Assembly: GCA_945952575.1 (NCBI GenBank) | Contig: CAMFIY010000076.1 | Location: 1-10,282, forward strand | Direction: 5' to 3' | DNA: 10,282 nucleotides | Source: an uncultured Leucobacter sp. | Lineage (GTDB): Bacteria > Actinomycetota > Actinomycetes > Actinomycetales > Microbacteriaceae | Shown here: positions 1 through 5,924 of the stretch, in pieces | Position numbering within the stretch: position 1 is the stretch's first letter | Layout: each line of letters starts with the position of its first letter | The notes under the pieces: generated by a model | Seen by the model: only the letters and a program-made list of their open reading frames with translations | Database searches by the model: none | Told to the model about the DNA's origin: nothing | Program-made: the position numbers and the translations under genes

Positions 1-1
1 G

Positions 2-1501
2 CTCTACCTCGCGCCCGAGCGTCTCGCATCGCCCGGCACGGTGCAGCTGCTGCAGCGCGGCAGGATCGCGCTCTTCGCGATCGATGAGGCCCATTGCGTG
101 TCGCAGTGGGGGCACGACTTCCGCCCCGACTACCTGCGGCTCGGCGCGCTCGCCGAGACTTGGCCCGACGTGCCCCGGATCGCGCTCACGGCGACCGCCA
201 CGCCGGAGACCCACCGGGAGATCACCGAGCGGCTCCACCTCGAGCGTGCGCGGCACTTCGTGGCGAGCTTCGATCGCCCGAACATCCGCTATCGGATCGT
301 GCCGAAGACGAAGGTGCGGGATCAGCTCGTCGACTTCGTTCGCCGCGAGCACGCCGGCGAGGCAGGCATCGTCTATGCGCTCAGTCGCAAGAAGACCGAG
401 CAGGCCGCGGCCTGGCTGCGCGAGGCGGGCATCGACGCGGTCGCGTATCACGCCGGGCTGCCGGCCGAACAGCGACTCGAGGCGCAGACGCGATTCCTGC
501 GCGAGGACGGCGTGGTGGTGGTGGCGACGATCGCCTTCGGCATGGGGATCGACAAGCCCGACGTGCGCTTCGTCGCGCACATCGATCTGCCCAAGTCGGT
601 CGAGGGCTACTACCAGGAGACCGGGCGCGCCGGCCGCGACGGAGCCCCCGCCGAGGCGTGGATGGCCTACGGCCTCGCCGATGTGGTGCAGCAGCGGCAG
701 CTGATCGAGAGCGGCGACGGTGACGAGGCGACGCGACGCAACCAGCTCGCCCATCTGAACCAGATGCTCGCCCTCTGCGAGATCACCGCCTGCCGCCGGC
801 AGTATCTGCTGCGATACTTCGGCGAGAGCATCGCGGAGCCGTGCGGCAACTGCGATGTCTGCCTCGATCCGCCGAAGCTGTGGGACGCGACGATCCCGGC
901 GCAGAAACTGCTCTCGACCATCATTCGGATCTCGCGCGAACGGGGGCGCACCTTCGCGGCCGGTCAGCACATCGACGTGCTGCGCGGCGTCGAGAGCGAG
1001 CGGACGCGGGATCTGCGCCTCGACGAGCTCTCGACCTGGGGCATCGGATCGGACCTCTCCGTGGCCCAGTGGCGCGGCGTGGTGCGGCACCTGCTCGCCG
1101 TCGGCGTGCTCGAGAGCCGGGGGGAGTGGGGCGTGCTGGCGCCGAGCGAGGCGGCCAAGCCGATCCTGCGCGGCGAGGATCAGGTGCTGATGCGCGAGGA
1201 GGTGATCGCGCGCAGCGGCGGGTCAGGCTCCGGCGGGGCGAAGCGATCCGCGGCGACCGCAGACCTGAGCCCCGAGCAGGTCGAGGTGTTCGACCTGCTG
1301 CGGGCCTGGCGTCTCGGGGAGGCGCGCGATCAGGGGGTGCCGCCGTACGTGGTCTTCGGCGACGCGACGCTCCGTGCGCTCGCGGTGCACCTCCCGGCCG
1401 ACTCGGAGGCGCTGCTCGGGATCAGCGGCATCGGCCACGCGAAGCTCGAGCGCTACGGCGAGGCGGTGCTCGGGGTGCTCGGCGGCCGGCCCGTTCACTG
1501 A
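2..1501 (+). CDS. recQ: ATP-dependent DNA helicase RecQ, 5' end missing
   Basis: This is a superfamily 2 3'-to-5' DNA helicase acting in recombinational repair and replication-fork maintenance. The frame is open from base 2, so the start and the Walker A (GKS) motif lie upstream of the window; 499 residues are visible. In order: LYLAPERL, the DEAH box IDEAHCVSQWGHDFRPDY (DEAH at residues 28-31), motif III TATAT, motif V ATIAFGMGIDKPDVRF and motif VI QETGRAGRDG near residue 205. Then comes the RecQ zinc site, Cys-x16-Cys-x2-Cys-x2-Cys (CRRQY...CGNCDVC), with the same spacing as E. coli RecQ. A winged-helix (RQC) region follows, then a Gly/Ser-rich linker (GGSGSGG) and a C-terminal HRDC domain of about 75 residues starting near LSPEQVEVFDLLRAW. 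The domain set is that of a full-length bacterial RecQ and nothing suggests decay. Its last 7 bases overlap the 3' end of the convergent epimerase-like gene. Confidence 0.97.
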   Translation, partial: LYLAPERLASPGTVQLLQRGRIALFAIDEAHCVSQWGHDFRPDYLRLGALAETWPDVPRIALTATATPETHREITERLHLERARHFVASFDRPNIRYRIVPKTKVRDQLVDFVRREHAGEAGIVYALSRKKTEQAAAWLREAGIDAVAYHAGLPAEQRLEAQTRFLREDGVVVVATIAFGMGIDKPDVRFVAHIDLPKSVEGYYQETGRAGRDGAPAEAWMAYGLADVVQQRQLIESGDGDEATRRNQLAHLNQMLALCEITACRRQYLLRYFGESIAEPCGNCDVCLDPPKLWDATIPAQKLLSTIIRISRERGRTFAAGQHIDVLRGVESERTRDLRLDELSTWGIGSDLSVAQWRGVVRHLLAVGVLESRGEWGVLAPSEAAKPILRGEDQVLMREEVIARSGGSGSGGAKRSAATADLSPEQVEVFDLLRAWRLGEARDQGVPPYVVFGDATLRALAVHLPADSEALLGISGIGHAKLERYGEAVLGVLGGRPVH

Positions 1502-2427
1502 GCCGGAGCCGCGGGCAGGGCGGATGCCCACTCGTGAAGCACCGTGCTCCACGGGGTCGGCTCGAGACCGAGTTCGACGGTGAGCCGCCCCGGTCGCAGC
1601 CTGCTCGGGGCCTCCCAGAGGTAGCGCTGCCGGTACAGCTCGCGAGCGCTCGCCGAGAATGGGGCGCCCAGTGCGAAGAGTGCGCTCGGGATGCGCGAGA
1701 CCCCGGGGGCCGGGCGGCCGGATGCGACGGCGGCATCCTGCGCCATTTCCCGCTGCGACCGCGCGGGCCCGGTCGGCGCGATGAGGAGCGCGTCCTCACC
1801 GGCTCCGCGGGCCAGCGGAGCCGCGGCGATCATGGCGCGGCTCAGGTCCGGCACGTAGGTGACGGCATGCGGCGCATCCGGGTCGCCCATCGCCCAGACC
1901 CGCTTGCCCGCGCTGACGGGGGAAAGGATGAGCATCTGGATCACCGCGGCCGCCGGCCGCGCGGTCGGACCCACCAGATCCGATGCGACGACCGAGGCCG
2001 TGCGAGCGGAGTGGGCCGCGCGTGCGGCGAGCAGCGCGGCGCGGGAACGGCCGAGAGGCGACACGGGCGCGATCGCGCTGTGCTCGCCGAGATCGGTCGC
2101 GTTCCGTCCGAAGGCGTAGACCGATTCCGGGAAGACGACCGGAATGTGGAGATCCGCCGCGACGTCCATCACCGCGGACTCCCGGTCGGGGAGATCGCGG
2201 TCGAACGCCGCCGCCGAGTAGTCGGTGTGGATGCAGTGGAAGATCGCGGAGGCGCCTGCGGCGGCCCGCCGCAGGATCGCGCGGTCGCCGGCGTCGCCGC
2301 TGATCACCGTCGCATCGGAGACCGCATCGCTGCCGCGGCGCAGGGTCGTGACCTCGTGCCCGTCCCTCGCCAGATCCTGCGCGAGCTGCCGGCCGATCTG
2401 GCCCGCACCGGTGATGAGATAGCGCAT
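1495..2427 (-). CDS. Atypical short-chain dehydrogenase / NAD-dependent epimerase-like protein
   Basis: A 310-residue cytosolic protein with an N-terminal Rossmann fold: beta strand MRYLITGAGQIGRQ gives the dinucleotide motif GAGQIG (residues 7-12), followed by an acidic/basic loop TTLRRGSD. SVYAFG (102-107) and HAVTYVPDLSRAM (187-199) match the layout of the NAD-dependent epimerase/dehydratase family. The place where extended SDRs carry YxxxK reads SPLGRSRA (123-130), so the usual Tyr and Lys appear as Leu125 and Arg129. Oxidoreductase activity by the standard mechanism is therefore doubtful, and the substrate is unknown. ATG at 2427 is preferred over an in-frame GTG 21 bases upstream because a very strong AAAGGAGG sits 4 bases before it. 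The gene is transcribed divergently from the TetR-type regulator, the classic arrangement for a repressor and its target. Its stop overlaps the end of recQ by 7 bases. Confidence 0.85.
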   Translation of the reverse strand: MRYLITGAGQIGRQLAQDLARDGHEVTTLRRGSDAVSDATVISGDAGDRAILRRAAAGASAIFHCIHTDYSAAAFDRDLPDRESAVMDVAADLHIPVVFPESVYAFGRNATDLGEHSAIAPVSPLGRSRAALLAARAAHSARTASVVASDLVGPTARPAAAVIQMLILSPVSAGKRVWAMGDPDAPHAVTYVPDLSRAMIAAAPLARGAGEDALLIAPTGPARSQREMAQDAAVASGRPAPGVSRIPSALFALGAPFSASARELYRQRYLWEAPSRLRPGRLTVELGLEPTPWSTVLHEWASALPAAPAQ

Positions 2428-2430
2428 GAT

Positions 2431-2439
2431 TCCTCCTTT
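2431..2439 (-). promoter_or_regulatory. Ribosome binding site of the epimerase-like gene
   Basis: On the minus strand the bases read AAAGGAGGA, a near-perfect Shine-Dalgarno sequence. It ends 3 bases (4 from the GGAGG core) before ATG 2427. It lies inside the extra codons that a start at the upstream GTG (2448) would add, which decides the start in favour of 2427. Confidence 0.85.
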
Positions 2440-2442
2440 AGT

Positions 2443-2456
2443 GAGCACTGCTCTCT
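2443..2456. promoter_or_regulatory. Predicted TetR operator 1 (palindrome GAGCA-C-TGCTC)
   Basis: Bases 2443-2453 form an 11-bp perfect palindrome around a single central base. The 14-base string GAGCACTGCTCTCT recurs unchanged at 2499-2512. The site lies just downstream of the predicted epimerase transcription start and 4 bases upstream of its ribosome site, where a bound dimer would block transcription. That the neighbouring TetR-type protein is the ligand is inference from position and symmetry. Confidence 0.7.
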
Positions 2457-2469
2457 ATGTTCGGAATCC

Positions 2470-2498
2470 ACTCTAGATCGACGAACGCCTAATAACAA
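2470..2498 (-). promoter_or_regulatory. Predicted promoter of the epimerase-like gene
   Basis: On the minus strand, TTGTTA (2498-2493) is followed after exactly 17 bases by TAGAGT (2475-2470), a fair match to sigma-70-type -35 and -10 boxes. This places the start near 2463, with a short leader of about 36 bases that contains operator 1. The two operators thus flank the promoter. Confidence 0.5.
2490..2495 (+). promoter_or_regulatory. Possible -10 box of the tetR-type gene
   Basis: TAATAA is the best -10-like hexamer on the plus strand in the divergent intergenic region and would start transcription near 2502, inside operator 2. I see no convincing -35 box at the right distance, so this rests on the hexamer and its position alone. 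Confidence 0.3.
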
Positions 2499-2512
2499 GA
2501 GCACTGCTCTCT
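2498..2512. promoter_or_regulatory. Predicted TetR operator 2 (palindrome AGAGCA-C-TGCTCT)
   Basis: Bases 2498-2510 form a 13-bp perfect palindrome (AGAGCA, one base, TGCTCT), longer by one pair on each side than the other copy 56 bp away. It touches the predicted -35 box of the epimerase promoter. It also lies where transcription of the tetR-type gene would begin, so it could serve both repression of the target and autoregulation. Confidence 0.72.
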
Positions 2513-2551
2513 GAATTGCGTCGAGGGGATGAGAATGCCAGACTGGCGCAC

Positions 2552-3241
2552 ATGAGCCGACCCAGACGCACCCATGCCGAGGCCCGTGCGCGGATGCGCG
2601 AGGGCATCCTGCGTCTCGGCGCGCGCCAGCTCGCCGAGGTGGGCGCTGCGGCGCTCTCGGTCCGCGAGATCGCCCGAGGGCTCGGGGTGTCCTCGTCGGC
2701 CATCTATCGTCACGTCGCGAGTCGGGACGAGCTGCTGACGATGCTTCTCGTCGATGCCTTCTCCGATCTCGCCGCGGAAGCGCTCGCCCGGGACGACCCG
2801 GGTGCACGGACGGCGACCCGGTTCGCCGTGCTCGCTCGCGGCGTGCGCGGCTGGGCCGTGCGGAATCCGGCGCGCTGGGCGCTCGCCTACGGTTCCCCGG
2901 TCCCCGGCTATGCGGCGCCTCCCGAGCAGACCACCGAGCCCGGTACTCGCGTGATGGCGGTCTTCCTCGTGCTCCTCGCCGCCGGGGAACCGCCCACGGA
3001 GGCGATCCTCGAAGCTCCGCTCGGAAGCGGGCTGGCCCGCGAGCTCGCGGCCGGGGCCGCCGAGCTCGGGGTCGAGGCCGATCCCCGGCTCGCCGCGGCC
3101 GCGGTCGAAGCCTGGACCGGATTCATCGGCCTGCTCAGCGCGGAGGTGTTCGGACAGCTGGGGCCCGAGCTGGCCCGGAACGGGGAGGAGCTCCTCGAAC
3201 GCTGGATCGCGAGCACGACGACGCGATTCGGGCTGGGCTGA
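2552..3241 (+). CDS. TetR/AcrR-family transcriptional regulator (WHG-type C-terminal domain)
   Basis: A 229-residue dimeric DNA-binding repressor. The N-terminal helices (residues 8-62) contain a textbook TetR helix-turn-helix, LSVREIARGLGVSSSAIYRHVASRDEL at about 35-61, after a basic tail (MSRPRRTHAEARARMR). The C-terminal ligand domain has the WAVRNPARWALAYGSPVPGY stretch typical of the WHG/TetR_C_33 type, so a small hydrophobic inducer is possible but unidentified. The start at ATG 2552 fits family alignments, though no good ribosome site precedes it; a TTG at 2516 in the same frame would add 12 residues and is less likely because it lies next to operator 2. It is divergent from the epimerase-like gene, its probable target. 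The two 14-base repeats between them are its probable binding sites. Confidence 0.92.
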   Translation: MSRPRRTHAEARARMREGILRLGARQLAEVGAAALSVREIARGLGVSSSAIYRHVASRDELLTMLLVDAFSDLAAEALARDDPGARTATRFAVLARGVRGWAVRNPARWALAYGSPVPGYAAPPEQTTEPGTRVMAVFLVLLAAGEPPTEAILEAPLGSGLARELAAGAAELGVEADPRLAAAAVEAWTGFIGLLSAEVFGQLGPELARNGEELLERWIASTTTRFGLG

Positions 3242-3278
3242 GCCGGTCATCCCCCGGCGCCGCATCGGCGCATGCGCC
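3242..3278 (+). terminator. Weak hairpin region after the tetR-type gene
   Basis: GCCGG (3242-3246) can pair with CCGGC (3254-3258). Just after is the perfect 12-bp palindrome GGCGCATGCGCC (3267-3278). Neither is followed by a run of T. These are GC-rich inverted repeats that could slow or end transcription between two tandem genes, but GC content alone produces such sites often. Confidence 0.3.
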
Positions 3279-3308
3279 AGGATCGGCCGCGCACACTCGA
3301 GTCGATCT

Positions 3309-3341
3309 CAGATTCTCCACATATATGCAGCCGTGAATCTG
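3309..3341. repeat. Inverted repeat upstream of the hemolysin III gene
   Basis: CAGATTC (3309-3315) and GAATCTG (3335-3341) are exact reverse complements with a 19-base spacer. They lie in an unusually AT-rich patch (CACATATATGC), just before the predicted -10 box of the next gene. It could be an operator or a weak hairpin; no regulator can be assigned. Confidence 0.35.
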
Positions 3342-3348
3342 TGGGATT

Positions 3349-3357
3349 TGTCATACT
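3349..3357 (+). promoter_or_regulatory. Predicted extended -10 promoter of the hemolysin III gene
   Basis: TGTCATACT reads as an extended -10 (TGn followed by CATACT). The hexamer ends 7 bases before ATG 3365, so the predicted first transcribed base is at or next to the start codon. No Shine-Dalgarno sequence is seen before the ATG, which fits a leaderless mRNA. No clear -35 box. Confidence 0.45.
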
Positions 3358-3364
3358 CGACAGC

Positions 3365-4123
3365 ATGACCCAGCGCGAGCCCCACCCGTTCCCGGACCCG
3401 GAGAGCCTGTCGCTGCCGCTGCTGGACGATGCGCTCGAGCGGCACGGCGGGGAGAGCGAGGCCACCGGTGCCGCACCGGTCGAGCCGAAGCCGCGCTGGC
3501 GGGGCTGGATCCATGCCGGCACCTTCCCGGTCGCCGTCGCCGCGGGCATCGTGCTCATCAGCCTCGCCCACGGCCCCGTCGCGAAATGGGCCGCGGCCGT
3601 CTACATGCTGACGAGCATGCTGCTGTTCGGCGTCTCAGCGCTGTATCACCGCTTCAACTGGAAGCCGAGCACGAAGCAGGTCTTCCGCAGGCTCGACCAC
3701 GCCAACATCTTCCTGCTCATCGCGGGCACCTACACGCCCATCGCACTGCTCGCGCTGCCGCTGAACAAGGGGATCCTGCTGCTGGTCCTGGTGTGGGCCG
3801 GCGCGCTGCTCGGGATCGGTTTCCGCGTGTTCTGGCTCGGCGCGCCGCGGTGGCTGTACGTGCCGCTGTACGTGCTGCTCGGCTGGGCGGCGATGATGTT
3901 CATCGTCGACATCTTCAACGCAAATCCCGCGACGATGGTCCTCGTGATCGTCGGCGGGCTGCTCTACACGCTCGGCTCGGTCGTCTACGGGCTGAAGCGC
4001 CCGAACCCGGTGCCCGGCGTCTTCGGGTTCCACGAGATCTTCCACGCGCTCACCGTCCTCGCGTTCCTCTGCCACTGGACGGCGGCGCTGCTGCTCGCGC
4101 TCGATCCGTACTACCTGCGCTGA
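3365..4123 (+). CDS. Hemolysin III / PAQR-family seven-helix membrane protein
   Basis: A 252-residue integral membrane protein of the YqfA/hemolysin III (PAQR/CREST) family. After about 45 hydrophilic residues come seven hydrophobic segments. The first is around WIHAGTFPVAVAAGIVLIS and the last is around HALTVLAFLCHWTAALLLAL. The three conserved polar motifs of the family are all present: SALYHR (Ser91, His95), LDHANIFLLIAGTYTP (Asp111) and HEIFH (His223, His227). In PAQR relatives these form a metal site linked to hydrolase activity. Despite the family name a real haemolytic role is not implied; in bacteria the function is poorly defined. ATG 3365 was chosen because it follows the -10-like box closely and the upstream in-frame codons look unlike protein. 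The gene is followed after 40 bases by uppS on the same strand, a pairing also known in mycobacteria (Rv1085c/Rv1086, there in opposite orientation). Confidence 0.92.
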   Translation: MTQREPHPFPDPESLSLPLLDDALERHGGESEATGAAPVEPKPRWRGWIHAGTFPVAVAAGIVLISLAHGPVAKWAAAVYMLTSMLLFGVSALYHRFNWKPSTKQVFRRLDHANIFLLIAGTYTPIALLALPLNKGILLLVLVWAGALLGIGFRVFWLGAPRWLYVPLYVLLGWAAMMFIVDIFNANPATMVLVIVGGLLYTLGSVVYGLKRPNPVPGVFGFHEIFHALTVLAFLCHWTAALLLALDPYYLR

Positions 4124-4151
4124 TCCCGATGTCCCGGCGGGATGCAGCCGG

Positions 4152-4157
4152 TACACT
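4152..4157 (+). promoter_or_regulatory. Predicted -10 box of uppS (leaderless)
   Basis: TACACT fits the actinobacterial TAnnnT -10 pattern. It ends 6 bases before GTG 4164, which places the first transcribed base on the G of the start codon. There is no Shine-Dalgarno sequence in front of the GTG. No good -35 is visible. uppS may also be reached by read-through from the hemolysin III gene. Confidence 0.45.
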
Positions 4158-4163
4158 CGCAGA

Positions 4164-4949
4164 GTGAATCCCGAGCGAACGTCACCGCGCCCCGGGCTGC
4201 TGTACCGCCTGTACCAGCGCCGGCTGCGTCGGGAGATCGATCCCGCCCGGATCCCGCATCACGTCGCGGTGATCGTCGACGGCAATCGTCGCTGGGCCAA
4301 GCAGCGGATGCAGGAGCGCGTCGGCGTGGGTCATCGTGCGGGGGCGCGAAAGGTGCCCGAGTTCCTCGCCTGGTGCGAGGAGGCTGGAGTGGGTGTCGTG
4401 ACCCTCTATCTCCTGTCGACCGACAACCTGAGCGGGCGCGACGGCGCCGAACTGGATGAACTGTTCGGGATCATCGCGGATCTCTCGCGCGCGCTCGCGG
4501 AGGTGCCCGAGTGGCGGGTCAAGCACGTCGGCAGCTGCGACGGGCTCGCGCCCGGGCTCTCCGCCGCGCTCGCCGATGCCGAGGAATCGACGAAGGATCG
4601 TACCGGCCTGCACGTCAATCTCGCGGTCGGCTACGGCGGGCGTAGCGAGATCACCGCCGCGATGCGCAGCGTCATCGCCGAGCATCAGGCCGCGGGGGGC
4701 ACCATCGAGACGCTCGCGGAGCGCCTCACCCCGGAGACGATCGGCGAGCACCTGTGGACGCGCGGGCAGGCCGATCCCGATCTCGTCATCCGCACATCGG
4801 GGGAGCAGCGGCTCAGCGACTTCATGATCTGGCAGTCGGCCTACTCGGAGTTCTACGTCGTCGAGGCGCTCTACCCGGATCTGCGCGAGGTCGATCTGCT
4901 CCGGGCGCTGCGCGACTATTCGACGCGCCAGCGCCGCCTCGGCAGATAG
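4164..4949 (+). CDS. uppS: Isoprenyl transferase (cis-prenyl / undecaprenyl diphosphate synthase family)
   Basis: A 261-residue cytosolic or membrane-associated enzyme that condenses isopentenyl diphosphate with an allylic diphosphate in cis, supplying polyprenyl carriers for cell-wall synthesis. Motif I, VAVIVDGNRRWAK, holds the catalytic Asp39. Motif III is STDNL (85-89) in place of the STENW/SSENW common in long-chain synthases. Near the C-terminus, DLVIRTSGEQRLSDF has Arg210 and Arg216, and Glu229 follows in YSEFYV. These keep the spacing of E. coli Arg194, Arg200 and Glu213. The TDNL form is the type I associate with short-chain mycobacterial enzymes such as Rv1086 (omega,E,Z-farnesyl diphosphate synthase), so the product may be short rather than C50-C55; chain length cannot be read safely from sequence. 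The GTG start gives the usual N-terminus (LLYRLYQRRLRREI) and lies directly behind a TACACT -10 box. Confidence 0.95.
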   Translation: MNPERTSPRPGLLYRLYQRRLRREIDPARIPHHVAVIVDGNRRWAKQRMQERVGVGHRAGARKVPEFLAWCEEAGVGVVTLYLLSTDNLSGRDGAELDELFGIIADLSRALAEVPEWRVKHVGSCDGLAPGLSAALADAEESTKDRTGLHVNLAVGYGGRSEITAAMRSVIAEHQAAGGTIETLAERLTPETIGEHLWTRGQADPDLVIRTSGEQRLSDFMIWQSAYSEFYVVEALYPDLREVDLLRALRDYSTRQRRLGR

Positions 4950-4957
4950 CAGTCGGC

Positions 4958-5026
4958 CGACCGAGTCGATTCGGTCGTCAGAGATCGGCATTTCGGGGTG
5001 GTTTGGCGCCCATAGGTGACGACCGA
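4958..5026. terminator. Candidate bidirectional terminator with two competing hairpins
   Basis: In the gap between the convergent uppS and GntR-type genes, CGACCGA (4958-4964) pairs with TCGGTCG (4971-4977) over a 6-base loop. The second arm, extended to TCGGTCGTCA (4971-4980), is also the exact complement of TGACGACCGA (5017-5026), a 10-bp stem with a 36-base loop. The two folds exclude each other. There is no strong T run on either side, so intrinsic termination is plausible but unproven. Confidence 0.45.
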
Positions 5027-5093
5027 GCTCGAAGCGGCTGGGTCGGGGTCGATCCGCGGCGCGCTACTTGGCGACGAGCCGCGTCTCGAAGCG

Positions 5094-5822
5094 CTAGAGA
5101 CCGGGGCGATAGTTGTGGTGCCCGTACTCGATCACGCTGCCCGAGTTGTCGAACGCGACGCGCTCCATCGCCAGCACGGGGCCGCCGCGTGCGATGTCGA
5201 GCAGCTCGGCCTCCTCCTGCGCGGCGCGGCGCGCGCCGATGGACTGATTGGCGACGCGGATCGCGACTCCTCGGGAGCGCAGCACCTGGTACAACCCGGT
5301 CTCCGCGAGCTGCTCCTCGGTGATGTCGGTGAACTCGCCCGGCAGATAGTTCTCGAGCAGCGCGACGGGAGTGCCATCCGTGCTGCGCAGCCTGCGCAAG
5401 TGCAGGATCATGCTGCCGACGGGGACGCGGAGGTGCGCTGCGATCTCCTCGCTCGCCGGTTCGACGGCGTGCAGCAGCACGCGCGTGCTGGGCTCGTGGT
5501 GGGAGCTCCGCAGATCCTCGTAGAGGCTGGTGAGCTCGACGGGGCGGCTGACCGTGCTCTGCACGACCTGCGTGCCGATTCCGCGCCGACGCACCAGCAG
5601 GCCCTTGTCGACGAGCTCCTGAATCGCACGACGCACGGTCGGGCGGGAGAGGCCGAGCCGCTCGCCGATCGCGATCTCGTTCTCGAGCCGGGCGCCGGCC
5701 GGGATCCGACCGCTGCGTATGGCGTCCTCGAGTCGGCTCGAGACCTGGAAGTAGAGGGGGACCGGCCCGTTGCGGTCCAGATCCAGGAACACTTCGTCCG
5801 GCCACACCGTCTCGCTCGACAT
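5094..5822 (-). CDS. iolR: GntR/HutC-family transcriptional regulator, probable repressor of the iol operon
   Basis: A 242-residue regulator. Residues 20-88 form the GntR winged helix-turn-helix: PLYFQVSSRLEDAIRSGRI, then LENEIAIGERLGLSRPTVRRAIQELVDKGLL, then the wing RRRGIGTQVV. Residues about 105-240 look like a UTRA ligand domain (SLYEDLRS, ILHLRRLRSTDGTPVALLENYLP, LAMERVAFDNSGSVIEYGHHNYRPGL), which marks the HutC subfamily; the ending YRPGL is typical. ATG 5822 is chosen because GGAGAGGA stands 4 bases upstream and residues before it do not resemble the family. It is divergent from iolC, and a shared motif TGTkAGGACA lies on both promoters, so self-control and repression of the inositol genes are likely. 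C. glutamicum IolR is also a GntR-type protein, which supports the name; the inducer, probably an inositol breakdown product, is inferred. UTRA regulators also sense sugars and histidine derivatives. Confidence 0.88.
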   Translation of the reverse strand: MSSETVWPDEVFLDLDRNGPVPLYFQVSSRLEDAIRSGRIPAGARLENEIAIGERLGLSRPTVRRAIQELVDKGLLVRRRGIGTQVVQSTVSRPVELTSLYEDLRSSHHEPSTRVLLHAVEPASEEIAAHLRVPVGSMILHLRRLRSTDGTPVALLENYLPGEFTDITEEQLAETGLYQVLRSRGVAIRVANQSIGARRAAQEEAELLDIARGGPVLAMERVAFDNSGSVIEYGHHNYRPGL

Positions 5823-5857
5823 CCGATCCTCTCCGACCCGCCAGTGATGGCGCCCCA

Positions 5858-5867
5858 TGTGAGGACA
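5858..5867. promoter_or_regulatory. Predicted GntR operator 1 (TGTGAGGACA)
   Basis: TGTGAGGACA differs by one base from TGTTAGGACA 82 bp away and has TGT/ACA symmetry. The inner GTnAGnAC is close to the HutC-type pattern GTnTAnAC. It sits on the predicted start of the regulator's own transcript, next to its TATCAT -10 box. Binding by the adjacent GntR protein is inference. Confidence 0.5.
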
Positions 5868-5873
5868 ATGATA
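5868..5873 (-). promoter_or_regulatory. Predicted -10 box of the GntR-type gene
   Basis: On the minus strand the bases read TATCAT, five of six matches to TATAAT. Transcription would start near 5861, giving a leader of about 38 bases with GGAGAGGA close to ATG 5822. No good -35 box is visible. Confidence 0.45.
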
Positions 5874-5924
5874 TGTCTTCGCCCCCTTGTTCGCGGTAGG
5901 GAGTCGCATCCTCGGACCTGAGAG

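Noticed and set aside
841..2514. Long plus-strand frame (557 codons) running through recQ and opposite the epimerase-like gene
   Set aside because: It spans two real genes in other frames and ends inside the operator region. The translation is low-complexity Arg/Ala/Gly and has no ribosome site.
2489..3265. Minus-strand frame opposite the TetR-type gene
   Set aside because: The plus strand carries an unmistakable TetR helix-turn-helix. The antisense product is Gly/Arg/Glu-rich without motifs.
3272..3364. Extension of the hemolysin III gene to 3272
   Set aside because: It would translate the AT-rich inverted repeat and the -10 box. The family's N-terminus is better met from ATG 3365.
4950..5093. 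Possible small RNA or tRNA in the convergent gap
   Set aside because: No cloverleaf, no tRNA invariant bases and no promoter were found; hairpins are explained well enough as a terminator region.
5823..5909. Extension of the GntR-type gene upstream to 5909
   Set aside because: The extra residues (HCPHMGRHHW and so on) do not belong to the GntR fold and cover the predicted -10 box; GGAGAGGA marks ATG 5822.
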